A DNA stretch of 7,064 nucleotides from Candidatus Hodarchaeota archaeon. GTDB taxonomy: Archaea > Asgardarchaeota > Heimdallarchaeia > Hodarchaeales > Hodarchaeaceae. The DNA lies in the NCBI GenBank assembly GCA_016839665.1, contig JAEOTU010000217.1:1-7064 (forward strand), read 5' to 3'. The notes below the pieces were generated by a model. The model was not told the DNA's origin and ran no database searches. It saw only the letters and a program-made list of their open reading frames with translations. Positions 1-5,322 of the stretch are shown one piece after another. The number at the start of each line of letters is the position of its first letter. Within the stretch, counting starts at the first letter, position 1. The position numbers and the translations under genes were made by a program.

Positions 1-2
1 CA

Positions 3-695
3 AACCTTCCTAAAGGAAAAGGCTTTACAGATGATCTAGAAAATCCTAATCTTATTTTATTCTTGTTGGCTGGAGAAAAAGAGGGACTTTGTTATATAGC
101 TGGAAATATTCAGTCATCAATAAGGGAAGAGGTTTTAGATTTAATTCCTAAAAACATACGAATCTACATACCTAGTTTGAAATGGATTCCTGTGTTAAAG
201 AAACACTGGAAAAATCTCAGAAATCTTGAACGAACTGATTTTTCATCAAAAAATCTAAGTTTAGAACACATTACAAAACTGATAACACCTTTACCTGACG
301 GATTTAGAATAGAAAAGGTAGATTTTGAAACTGCAAAACAATCAGCTGATAATTTCCCAGAAGATCCTGTAGGATTTTATGTTCATGGTTTTCCTGGTGG
401 ACCAGACAAGTTTGTCAAGGAAGGGATTGGATTTTGTATCAAAGACAAAGAAAAAGCAGTAAGCATGGCTTCAACATCTATTTTGTTTAACTATGAACTA
501 GTTATAATTACTTCCCCAGAATACCGTAGAAGGGGTTTTGCGACAATTACATGTGCAAAATTAATTGAATACTGCCTGAAAAGAGGAATTAGACCGCACT
601 GGGATGCGGAGAATGATGAATCTGTGAAATTGGCTTTAAAACTTGGCTTTATAAACCCAGAACCATACTATTGCTATTTCTGGCAAAAAGAATAA
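3..695 (+). CDS. GNAT-family N-acetyltransferase, C-terminal part (5' end outside window)
   Basis: Probable acetyl-CoA-dependent N-acetyltransferase; substrate unknown. The frame is open from the first bases of the window with no stop, so the gene starts upstream. The in-frame TTG at 63 has no ribosome binding site, and the residues before it (NLPKGKGFTDDLENPN) read like coding sequence. The C-terminal third holds the GNAT core: a beta strand (ELVIITSPEYR), the acetyl-CoA pyrophosphate-binding loop RRRGFAT (about 525-545) followed by a helix, then WDAENDESVKLALKLGF, a pattern of Trp-Asp, Asn, Ser and a terminal LGF typical of the Pfam 'GNAT acetyltransferase' group related to FR47-like proteins. 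The N-terminal part is a less conserved helical domain, as in that two-domain group. It converges with the DUF169 gene across an 83-nt gap. Family assignment is good; function is not determined. Confidence 0.82.
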   Translation, partial: NLPKGKGFTDDLENPNLILFLLAGEKEGLCYIAGNIQSSIREEVLDLIPKNIRIYIPSLKWIPVLKKHWKNLRNLERTDFSSKNLSLEHITKLITPLPDGFRIEKVDFETAKQSADNFPEDPVGFYVHGFPGGPDKFVKEGIGFCIKDKEKAVSMASTSILFNYELVIITSPEYRRRGFATITCAKLIEYCLKRGIRPHWDAENDESVKLALKLGFINPEPYYCYFWQKE

Positions 696-778
696 CCAGA
701 AAGCATGAGTGAATCTGACATAAATCATAATGATTTAGTGATAGCAAAAGACAGACTTTTCAAGTATTAAATCTCACT

Positions 779-1498
779 TTAATCTTCTCTATAGGTTCGT
801 TGTGCAAACCATTGAGCAGACTTTCCTTTACCAGCAGTACTAAATTCCATTGCTTCTACCATGGAGGGAATCATCCGATAAGGAACACTAACAATTAATT
901 CATTTGGGTCATAATTGTGAGAACGGCGAGCTGATGGATCACCCATGGTAACGTTGAAGATACCGGTGACTAAAGGATAAGTGATTGCTCCCCAACACAA
1001 AGAGCCTGTAACACGAGGTTTTATAGGAAATCCATGATAATCAGCTAGAAATATCAATCTACTTGCTTGAAACGGATTGGCAAGAAAAACAACAAGATCT
1101 GGTCTTAATTCTGCTTTATTTAAAGGGCTAAAAATCAAAAACTTTGCAAGACCTACTGGTGGTGGGGCGATTCTATGAGTTTCACCAACACTCTGCCTTG
1201 CAATCGCAACAGTCGCCCATAATTTCTCACCCTCAATAAGGATTTTCTCGATACCCTCCCGTTTTTCACCAAAACCAACATGCCATCTACCACCAGGACA
1301 AGTGATACTGGCTTTGTTCAGGCATATAATTTCACCAGAATCTGCTAGTTTCAAAGCTTGACAGATTGGAGTAGGTGAGTCTATTGTCGATTGGATTTCT
1401 TCATCCGAGTAAGTAATCGAGACAGGTTGTCCTTGTAATTTAAGAACAGAAACAAATGTTTCAGCAAAATTCCTCCAATTTTCAAATTGCAAATCCAT
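779..1498 (-). CDS. DUF169-family protein (COG2043-like)
   Basis: Member of the uncharacterised DUF169 family, common in archaea and anaerobic bacteria; the biochemical role is unknown. Recognised from the order of motifs: an N-terminal helix followed by GQPVSITYSDEE (about 23-34), PICQALKLADSGEIICL (44-60), ITCPGGRWHVGFGE (65-78), FLIFSPLNKAELRPDLVVFLANP (120-142) and CWGAITYPLVTGIFNVTMGDPSARR (168-192). Cysteines at 46, 59, 67 and 168 could bind a metal or cofactor, which is inference. Length (239 aa) is normal for the family. Two adjacent ATGs exist. The ATG at 1498 is preferred because GGTG (1506-1503) lies 4 nt before it, matching other genes here, while it is only 1 nt from the ATG at 1501. 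The gene is transcribed divergently from the metallo-hydrolase gene across a 192-nt spacer. Confidence 0.85.
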   Translation of the reverse strand: MDLQFENWRNFAETFVSVLKLQGQPVSITYSDEEIQSTIDSPTPICQALKLADSGEIICLNKASITCPGGRWHVGFGEKREGIEKILIEGEKLWATVAIARQSVGETHRIAPPPVGLAKFLIFSPLNKAELRPDLVVFLANPFQASRLIFLADYHGFPIKPRVTGSLCWGAITYPLVTGIFNVTMGDPSARRSHNYDPNELIVSVPYRMIPSMVEAMEFSTAGKGKSAQWFAQRTYRED

Positions 1499-1502
1499 CA
1501 TA

Positions 1503-1506
1503 CACC
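1503..1506 (-). promoter_or_regulatory. Shine-Dalgarno site deciding the DUF169 start
   Basis: GGTG on the minus strand lies 4 nt before the ATG at 1498 and 1 nt before the ATG at 1501. Genes in this window use GGTGA about 4-6 nt from the start, so the inner ATG is favoured. Confidence 0.55.
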
Positions 1507-1631
1507 ACTTTCTAACTGTGATTTTACCAATAATAGATAATTTTTGATTTTGGTCAATTTTTAATTTACCCTTTGATATTCATTCTTTTTTGTTTCCTGT
1601 TTGCATTCGATGTAATTCCTCTAACCATAGG

Positions 1632-1643
1632 TTAATAAAAAAT
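1632..1643 (+). promoter_or_regulatory. Candidate TATA element for the metallo-hydrolase gene
   Basis: TTAATAAAAAAT lies about 50-60 nt upstream of the TTG start, which would place transcription initiation near 1665 and give a leader of about 30 nt. In such AT-rich DNA this is only a candidate. The promoter for the divergent DUF169 gene must also lie in 1502-1693, but several AT-rich stretches there are equally plausible and I do not single one out. Confidence 0.25.
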
Positions 1644-1680
1644 GAAATCGCTCATAAAATTGAGGCAGCAATGGCAAGAG

Positions 1681-1693
1681 GGGATTAAATCCC
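1681..1693 (+). repeat. Perfect 13-bp dyad touching the metallo-hydrolase start codon
   Basis: GGGATT-A-AATCCC has two 6-bp arms around a single central base and ends directly before the TTG start at 1694. It overlaps the 3' part of the ribosome binding site. It could be an operator, or as RNA a 5-bp stem with a 3-nt loop that hides the ribosome binding site. The symmetry is seen directly; a regulatory role is inference. Confidence 0.4.
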
Positions 1694-2419
1694 TTGGTAC
1701 AACTTCAATTTTATGGATATAATGCATTTAAGATCGTAGAAGATAAGCTAAAAATCATCATTGATCCAGGAAGAAATTTAAAATGGAATAAACTGAATAG
1801 TCTAATTCCAAAACAAGAGTGGAACGGAGACTACCTGTTTATTACACATAAACATGATGACCATGCAGATTTTGCAATAAAAATCGCTAAACATACTGGA
1901 GCGCAAATAATCTGCCATAAAGAATTACAAGCAGAATATAAAAAGAAATTACCCATTGAAAGAATAATTGGCTTAAATCCAGGTGAAGAAACCACTTTAA
2001 ATGATATTACTGTCAAGACCTTTTTAGTTCTTCATGGGAAAGTAACCTTTCGGTTTTTAAAGAAAAATTTCACAATATCTCCATCAGGGTCTTCATCTAT
2101 CGGGTATATTATCGTTTTACCAGATAAAACTATCATGAACTTAGGGGACACGATTTTTTTACCAGAATGGGAAAATAATCCACCTATGAAACACCCTGAT
2201 ATTTTAATGGTTCCTGCAGGAGGACAGATGACAATGGATCCACAAGAAGCAGCAAAATTTGTCAAAGTAGTGAAACCAAAGATCGTTGTTCCCTGTCACT
2301 ATCGTTGGAACATTTTGTTCTATAGAAGAATTGTTGATGTCTCTCCACTGAGAAAAACTTGTGAGGATCATAATATTATCTTTAAAGAAATGGTTCCAGG
2401 TGAAAAATGGGAAATATAA
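1694..2419 (+). CDS. Metallo-beta-lactamase-fold metal-dependent hydrolase (UPF0173/UlaG-like)
   Basis: Cytoplasmic hydrolase of the metallo-beta-lactamase superfamily, in the compact COG2220 group (UPF0173, UlaG-like); the substrate cannot be told from sequence. The metal site is complete: THKHDDH (residues 51-57) supplies His52, His54, Asp56 and His57; His114 (LVLHG), Asp152 (NLGDT) and His202 (VPCHY) fill the remaining ligand positions. The N-terminus (MVQLQFYGYNAFKI, then IIIDPG) and the 241-aa length are typical, with no accessory domain. The start is TTG: an in-frame stop at 1661-1663 limits upstream extension, no in-frame ATG lies between, and AGAGGGGAT (1677-1685) closely resembles the GGAGGTGAT ribosome binding site. 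A perfect dyad touches the start codon. The RDD gene follows on the same strand after 114 nt. Confidence 0.88.
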   Translation: MVQLQFYGYNAFKIVEDKLKIIIDPGRNLKWNKLNSLIPKQEWNGDYLFITHKHDDHADFAIKIAKHTGAQIICHKELQAEYKKKLPIERIIGLNPGEETTLNDITVKTFLVLHGKVTFRFLKKNFTISPSGSSSIGYIIVLPDKTIMNLGDTIFLPEWENNPPMKHPDILMVPAGGQMTMDPQEAAKFVKVVKPKIVVPCHYRWNILFYRRIVDVSPLRKTCEDHNIIFKEMVPGEKWEI

Positions 2420-2533
2420 CAAGATCAGGGAAGGGAAATTATGAAGGATTTTTAGAATTAAAGATAATAGTCTCGATAGATATTTCACATTTGGAACATC
2501 TAATGTATAACACAATGAATAGTGTGTGATTCA

Positions 2534-3094
2534 ATGGAAGTTACTCCACGATATTTTAAATTTCGAGTGGGAGCTTACTTGATTGATTATTTTCTCGTTT
2601 TAATGTTCTTGTCAATGGGTTCAATTCCCGTCGTTTTTTTAATGACCTTCATTCCAGAATTGGATAATCCTACGACTCTACCTTTCATTATACAGATCTT
2701 TTTTGTCTTATTTTCGATCGGATATTTTGTCATTTTGGAAGCATTGACCTCCACGACTATTGGAAAAAAACTCTATGGTCTTGAAACAACTGAGAAAACA
2801 GAGCCCGGTATAACCTACAAGCAAGCATTTATCCGTAATCTTTCAAAGATAAGGCCAGAGTTAATATTCATTGATTTACTTATAGGATATTGGATGAGAC
2901 CATCACGAAATCAACGGGCTTTAGAGATATTTTCAAAAACAACTGTAAACGAATCAATTCCAAAAAGAAGATATACAGAGCGAGAAGAATCGGTCTTTGA
3001 AGTGTTTAAAATCGTTTTATTAATGCTAGGTCTGATATCTTTCTTCTTGATGATTGTTAGCGTGTGGCTCTACCCTGTACTCCTGCTTTTTTGA
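2534..3094 (+). CDS. RDD-family membrane protein
   Basis: Small integral membrane protein of the RDD family, named for conserved Arg and Asp residues; some members are linked to ion or solute transport, but most are uncharacterised. Arg11 and Asp18 lie in FRVGAYLIDYF, and the second Asp is Asp114 in FIDLLIGYW. The family's TIGKKLYGL segment (75-83) and the ARG/ASN-containing AFIRNL stretch (about 98-103) are present. Hydrophobic segments are near 15-41, 50-72 and 156-186. Length is 186 aa. A GTG at 2522 could add four residues, but the ATG at 2534 is preferred because GTGAT (2526-2530) sits 3 nt before it and the RDD motif begins at once. It converges with the TFS-like gene. Co-transcription with the upstream hydrolase is possible but not shown. 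Confidence 0.82.
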   Translation: MEVTPRYFKFRVGAYLIDYFLVLMFLSMGSIPVVFLMTFIPELDNPTTLPFIIQIFFVLFSIGYFVILEALTSTTIGKKLYGLETTEKTEPGITYKQAFIRNLSKIRPELIFIDLLIGYWMRPSRNQRALEIFSKTTVNESIPKRRYTEREESVFEVFKIVLLMLGLISFFLMIVSVWLYPVLLLF

Positions 3095-3175
3095 AAACAA
3101 GTATTACACAACTCTTTTACTACAAGTGTTCAGTAATATCTAATAATGAGAATAAAGTAAATCAAAACACCAGCG

Positions 3176-3523
3176 TTATTCAGACCATATCCGTCCACAC
3201 TTCTTACACTTATAATAAGTCATAGACTCCCATTCTTGTTTCCGACGATTTTCCCCTTCCCAGTAGTAAGCTTCAAAATAACCACAGGTGGGACATGAAG
3301 TTCGTATAGTAGGTAAAATATTGAACTCCTCTTCAATCACAGTGAATCTTTCACTTGCCTTATGGGGTATCTTAGTTTTAACTTGATAGGAAATTTCTTT
3401 GAATCCTTTTTGAGTTACTTTTTTACATGAATTGCAATAGAGAGAGATGATTTCCTTTTTCATGTCTTTCTTTCTTCGCCTTGGAATCAAAAAAGTTCCA
3501 CATTTTTCACAAAAATTTACCAT
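3176..3523 (-). CDS. Transcription factor S (TFIIS/Rpb9-like) zinc-ribbon protein with altered catalytic tip
   Basis: RNA-polymerase-associated factor of the archaeal TFS family, which stimulates transcript cleavage by backtracked polymerase through an Asp-Glu pair at the tip of the C-terminal zinc ribbon. Both ribbons are intact: Cys5, Cys8, Cys30, Cys33 and Cys77, Cys80, Cys106, Cys109. The linker FTVIEEEFNILPTIRTSCPTCG and the AYYWE strand are characteristic, and 115 aa is the usual size. The tip reads ENRRKQEWESMTYYKC. Aligned with the standard QTRSADEP.T.FYKC, Asp becomes Gln96 while Glu97 remains, Pro becomes Trp98, and one residue is added. The RRK recalls Rpb9's QQRRKD. It may therefore be a cleavage-deficient paralogue or an Rpb9-like subunit (inference). 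GGTGA lies 6 nt before the ATG. It lies 85 nt downstream of the acidic microprotein on the same strand. Confidence 0.85.
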   Translation of the reverse strand: MVNFCEKCGTFLIPRRRKKDMKKEIISLYCNSCKKVTQKGFKEISYQVKTKIPHKASERFTVIEEEFNILPTIRTSCPTCGYFEAYYWEGENRRKQEWESMTYYKCKKCGRIWSE

Positions 3524-3568
3524 AATTATTCACCAACTCCAAATACAACCACTAGTTGATTGACAGAT

Positions 3569-3575
3569 AAAAAAA
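3569..3575 (-). terminator. T7 tract after the microprotein pair (terminator or TATA-like element)
   Basis: Read on the minus strand this is seven T followed by ATC, about 34 nt after the stop of the acidic microprotein. Archaeal termination commonly occurs at T-runs, so it may end the microprotein transcript. The same TTTTTTTATC could instead act as an AT-rich promoter element for the TFS-like gene, whose start is about 46 nt downstream. Sequence alone does not decide. Confidence 0.35.
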
Positions 3576-3608
3576 TGGAGAAGAGAAGCAAATGGGGATA
3601 GTTAAGAT

Positions 3609-3737
3609 CTAATTGTCTTCATCCCACTCTCTATAGTCTTCCCAGTTGTCTTCATCTTCCCAATCTTCTTCATCCCAATCGTAATCTTCTTCTTCATCCT
3701 CTTCTATTTCTTTCTTCTTTTTATTTGGGACAACCAT
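3609..3737 (-). CDS. 42-aa acidic, tryptophan-rich microprotein
   Basis: Unrecognised small protein. After a short basic N-terminus (MVVPNKKKK), 23 of the remaining 33 residues are Asp or Glu, punctuated by aromatics at Tyr19, Trp21, Trp26, Trp32, Tyr35 and Trp38 (for example DYDWDEEDWED). It has no Cys and no membrane segment. Evidence that it is translated: ATG start, AGGTGA (3748-3743) 5 nt before it exactly as for neighbouring genes, and a biased composition kept through to the TAG stop. Acidic-aromatic tails of this type occur in proteins that mimic nucleic acid or bind basic partners; such a role here is inference. It lies 32 nt downstream of a lysine-rich microprotein gene and upstream of the TFS-like gene, all on one strand. 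Low-complexity composition makes homology searches weak. Confidence 0.7.
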   Translation of the reverse strand: MVVPNKKKKEIEEDEEEDYDWDEEDWEDEDNWEDYREWDEDN

Positions 3738-3769
3738 ACTTTTCACCTGTGAGGAGGACTTTAATTGAG

Positions 3770-3838
3770 TTATTTCTTCTTCTCAGAAGCTTTCTTTTTA
3801 CCTGCAGGCTTTTTCTTAGATCCTTTTTTCTTAGCCAT
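3770..3838 (-). CDS. 22-aa lysine-rich microprotein
   Basis: Unrecognised peptide beginning MAKKKGSKKKPAGKKK; 12 of 22 residues are Lys, and the only acidic residue is Glu19. A perfect GGTGAT (3848-3843) lies 4 nt before the ATG, in the same register as other genes here, which is the main reason to accept so short a frame. The composition resembles basic tails of histones and ribosomal proteins, suggesting binding to nucleic acid or to the acidic product of the next gene; both are inference. It appears to be the first gene of a minus-strand unit with a TATA box near 3955. The downstream acidic gene has its own ribosome binding site. Confidence 0.65.
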   Translation of the reverse strand: MAKKKGSKKKPAGKKKASEKKK

Positions 3839-3905
3839 ACTAATCACCATCTATTCTTTAAACTGTTTTTTGATCATCCAGATTAACAACGGATACAACG
3901 TTACG

Positions 3906-3929
3906 TGTGAATCCTTCAATAGATTCACA
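3906..3929 (-). repeat. Inverted repeat at the predicted 5' end of the microprotein transcript
   Basis: On the minus strand, TGTGAATC and GATTCACA form a perfect 8-bp inverted repeat around an 8-nt spacer (TATTGAAG). It lies at or just after the transcription start predicted from the TATA box at 3952-3959, so it could be a 5'-end hairpin in the mRNA or an operator overlapping +1. The symmetry is observed; function is inferred. Confidence 0.5.
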
Positions 3930-3951
3930 GCAAACGGAGAAACGTTCAATA

Positions 3952-3959
3952 TTTATAAA
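3952..3959 (-). promoter_or_regulatory. TATA box of the microprotein unit
   Basis: TTTATAAA on the minus strand, preceded by purine-rich GGTAAGG where a BRE would lie, is a good archaeal TATA element. Initiation about 25 nt downstream would fall near 3929 and leave a leader of about 90 nt before the lysine-rich microprotein. It is the best promoter match seen in the window. Confidence 0.6.
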
Positions 3960-4061
3960 CCTTACCAAATTTCAGTTAGATGGAAATTGAATAAATATCG
4001 AATTTTAATGCCATAATTAGTCAAAATTACACTTGAGAATATTTGAATAGAATCCAATCCT

Positions 4062-4080
4062 CTAAATACAAACTATTTAG
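4062..4080. repeat. 7-bp inverted repeat, loop of 5
   Basis: CTAAATA and TATTTAG are perfect complements around CAAAC. It is AT-rich, so chance is possible, but a separate 10-bp palindrome follows only 3 nt later. Confidence 0.35.
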
Positions 4081-4083
4081 TAC

Positions 4084-4093
4084 AGTGATCACT
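4084..4093. repeat. 10-bp perfect palindrome AGTGATCACT
   Basis: A self-complementary decamer next to another dyad in non-coding DNA; it could be a site for a dimeric regulator. No gene start is near enough to tie it to. Confidence 0.3.
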
Positions 4094-4362
4094 TTTAAGA
4101 ACCCATTTATTTGTGAACGAGAATAATATATTTGTTTCCCAAAGTGGTCCTCAGACTCAAACAGTTGTACTATTAAATTTACAGCTTAATGTCAATTTGG
4201 CAAATAAATCTTCTTATGATATTATTTTAAGCATATTTCTATTGGTTAAACCCATTCCATTTAATACACCTCTGATTACATGAGTTTTAACAATATTAGC
4301 ATTGACAAGTCAGAGTTCCTCAAAATAAAAAACAAACGATCAATTCCTATACCAATTGTTTC

Positions 4363-4460
4363 GATAGTAGTAATTTACGACCATAGAAGAGTTAATATAA
4401 TGTGATGCTATCAATAATAATTGCAGCCAATTAATCATTAACACGTAAATTACTCGCATC
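4363..4460 (+). repeat. Nested inverted repeats just upstream of the 51-aa gene
   Basis: Outer arms: AGTAATTTACG (4369-4379) pairs perfectly with CGTAAATTACT (4444-4454), and GAT at 4363-4365 can pair with ATC at 4458-4460 after three mismatches. Inside, GTTAAT (4391-4396) pairs with ATTAAC (4437-4442), and TAATTG (4418-4423) pairs with CAATTA (4428-4433) around CAGC. All arms nest in the right order, so the stretch could fold as one branched or extended structure ending 10 nt before the next start codon. It may be an mRNA leader, a small RNA or a protein-binding region. Confidence 0.4.
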
Positions 4461-4470
4461 TGGTAAGAAA

Positions 4471-4626
4471 ATGATTGACAATAAACAGAAATTCTTTCAA
4501 AAAGAATTAGCTAGAATTGATCGACAATTACAAAGCGTAACAGGAATCAAAGGACGTCACAAATTACTAAAAAGACAACGTGAGTTAAAAAAAGAACTCC
4601 GAAACTTTGCGAAACGAAAAAAATAA
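4471..4626 (+). CDS. 51-aa basic helical protein
   Basis: Unrecognised small protein. It starts MIDNKQKFFQKELARIDRQL and ends in a Lys/Arg-rich tail. Hydrophobic residues spaced three to four apart (Phe8/9, Leu14, Ile17, Leu20, then Leu32, Leu33, Leu39, Leu43, Phe46) suggest two amphipathic helices split by VTGIKGRH, possibly a helical hairpin or coiled coil. It has no Cys and no membrane segment. The strong positive charge suggests binding to nucleic acid or the ribosome (inference). GGTAA (4462-4466) lies 4 nt before the ATG, one mismatch from the usual ribosome binding site and in the same register; an in-frame TAA at 4432 rules out a much longer gene. The upstream 100 nt can form nested stems. 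The DUF3592 gene follows after 129 nt. Confidence 0.65.
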   Translation: MIDNKQKFFQKELARIDRQLQSVTGIKGRHKLLKRQRELKKELRNFAKRKK

Positions 4627-4745
4627 CTCTATTTTCCTACAACTATACGGTCGAAAAAGGAGAGGGTATTCAAAATTCTTTTCATTCTGCGACGAAATGA
4701 TTAAGTTTGCACTTGTTTGAAAACTATTATAACTCAACTCTTTTT

Positions 4746-4750
4746 GGTGA
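4746..4750 (+). promoter_or_regulatory. Shine-Dalgarno site deciding the DUF3592 start
   Basis: GGTGA lies 5 nt before the ATG at 4756 and favours it over the in-frame TTG at 4717, which has no such site. Confidence 0.7.
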
Positions 4751-4755
4751 ATCTT

Positions 4756-5283
4756 ATGAGAAATTTTCATTGGCTTATAACACTAGTTATTTCTGTGGCT
4801 TTACTCTTAATTTCAGTTGAGGTAAACATTTTTCATCCCAATTGGTTCTCAGTGGGTTTTGGTTTTGGATGCATAGTTTCATTTCTCTACTTTATCCATT
4901 TTTTCCCAGAAGCACTCGCAAGTTCCCGATGGCCAACGGTTGAAGGAGAAATAATACAATCAGAGGTGGGCAAAAAACTAGGTAGGAGACCAGGTCTCTT
5001 TCCTGTCGTTGTTTATTCATATCATGTTAATAATCAAAATTATCAAGCAAAAAGGATCAAAGTAGGCACTCAAGAATTTGCTTCAACAGACGAAAGTTGG
5101 GTTCAAGGAACCCTTGACAATTACCCCCTCGGAAAAAAAATCACTGTTCATTACAATCCCAAGGCGCCCATGAAAGCAATTCTCGAACCAGGGTTTACTT
5201 TTAGGATAACTGGTTTTGGAATTGCTGCCCTAGTCTTTTATGTAATTGCTTGGGGTTTTGGATTAGTATTCGGTTCTATCTAA
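4756..5283 (+). CDS. DUF3592-domain membrane protein
   Basis: Integral membrane protein with a soluble DUF3592 domain; the family is widespread and uncharacterised. Residues 6-25 and 31-50 are hydrophobic, residues 55-145 form the soluble beta-rich domain, and residues 150-174 form a final membrane segment. The domain shows the family pattern: SSRWPTVEGEIIQSEV (56-71), PVVVYSYHVNNQNYQAKRI (83-101), then YPLGKKITVHYNPKAPMKAILEPG (123-146), with the usual Tyr-Pro-Gly turn and the Tyr-Asn-Pro before the Leu-Glu-Pro-Gly end. The ATG at 4756 gives 175 aa and is supported by GGTGA 5 nt upstream. The Fpg-like gene follows after 39 nt on the same strand, so co-transcription is likely. No functional link between the two is evident. 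Confidence 0.82.
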   Translation: MRNFHWLITLVISVALLLISVEVNIFHPNWFSVGFGFGCIVSFLYFIHFFPEALASSRWPTVEGEIIQSEVGKKLGRRPGLFPVVVYSYHVNNQNYQAKRIKVGTQEFASTDESWVQGTLDNYPLGKKITVHYNPKAPMKAILEPGFTFRITGFGIAALVFYVIAWGFGLVFGSI

Positions 5284-5322
5284 AACTTGAATGGCTACTA
5301 TTAACAATGGAGGAAAATTATT

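Larger units (their letters stand above)
3962..4470. other. Gene-free stretch of about 500 nt with several inverted repeats
   Basis: I see no convincing protein gene, tRNA or rRNA here. The longest ATG frame (4280-4405, plus, 41 aa) has no ribosome binding site and an Ile/Asn/Lys/Ser composition expected by chance. The region holds an inverted repeat (4062-4080), a 10-bp palindrome (4084-4093), a ribosome-binding-site-like GGTG leading into a four-codon frame (4246-4270, minus) and a set of nested inverted repeats (4363-4460). It may contain promoters of the divergent flanking genes and possibly a non-coding RNA, but no known RNA family is recognisable. Confidence 0.5.

Noticed and set aside
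705..770. 21-aa frame between the GNAT and DUF169 genes
   Set aside because: No ribosome binding site and no compositional bias; it lies in a short convergent spacer.
1831..2515. Three minus-strand frames (61, 77 and 103 aa) opposite the metallo-hydrolase gene
   Set aside because: Antisense shadows of a gene with all of its metal ligands intact.
3765..4016. 83-aa plus-strand frame starting TTG after GAGGAGG
   Set aside because: Its Phe-rich N-terminus is simply the antisense of the lysine codons of the minus-strand microprotein, the start is TTG, and the rest has no protein-like conservation pattern. The GGAGG is probably coincidental.
4280..4405. 41-aa plus-strand frame in the gene-free stretch
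   Set aside because: No ribosome binding site in the register used by the other genes, and an Ile/Lys/Asn/Ser-rich composition expected from random AT-rich DNA.
3962..4470. tRNA, rRNA, CRISPR array or box C/D RNA
   Set aside because: No T-arm consensus, no evenly spaced direct repeats, and no paired RUGAUGA and CUGA boxes were found on inspection.
4585..4770. 61-aa minus-strand frame
   Set aside because: Lies antisense to the end of the 51-aa gene and the start of the DUF3592 gene, with no ribosome binding site and no recognisable motif.
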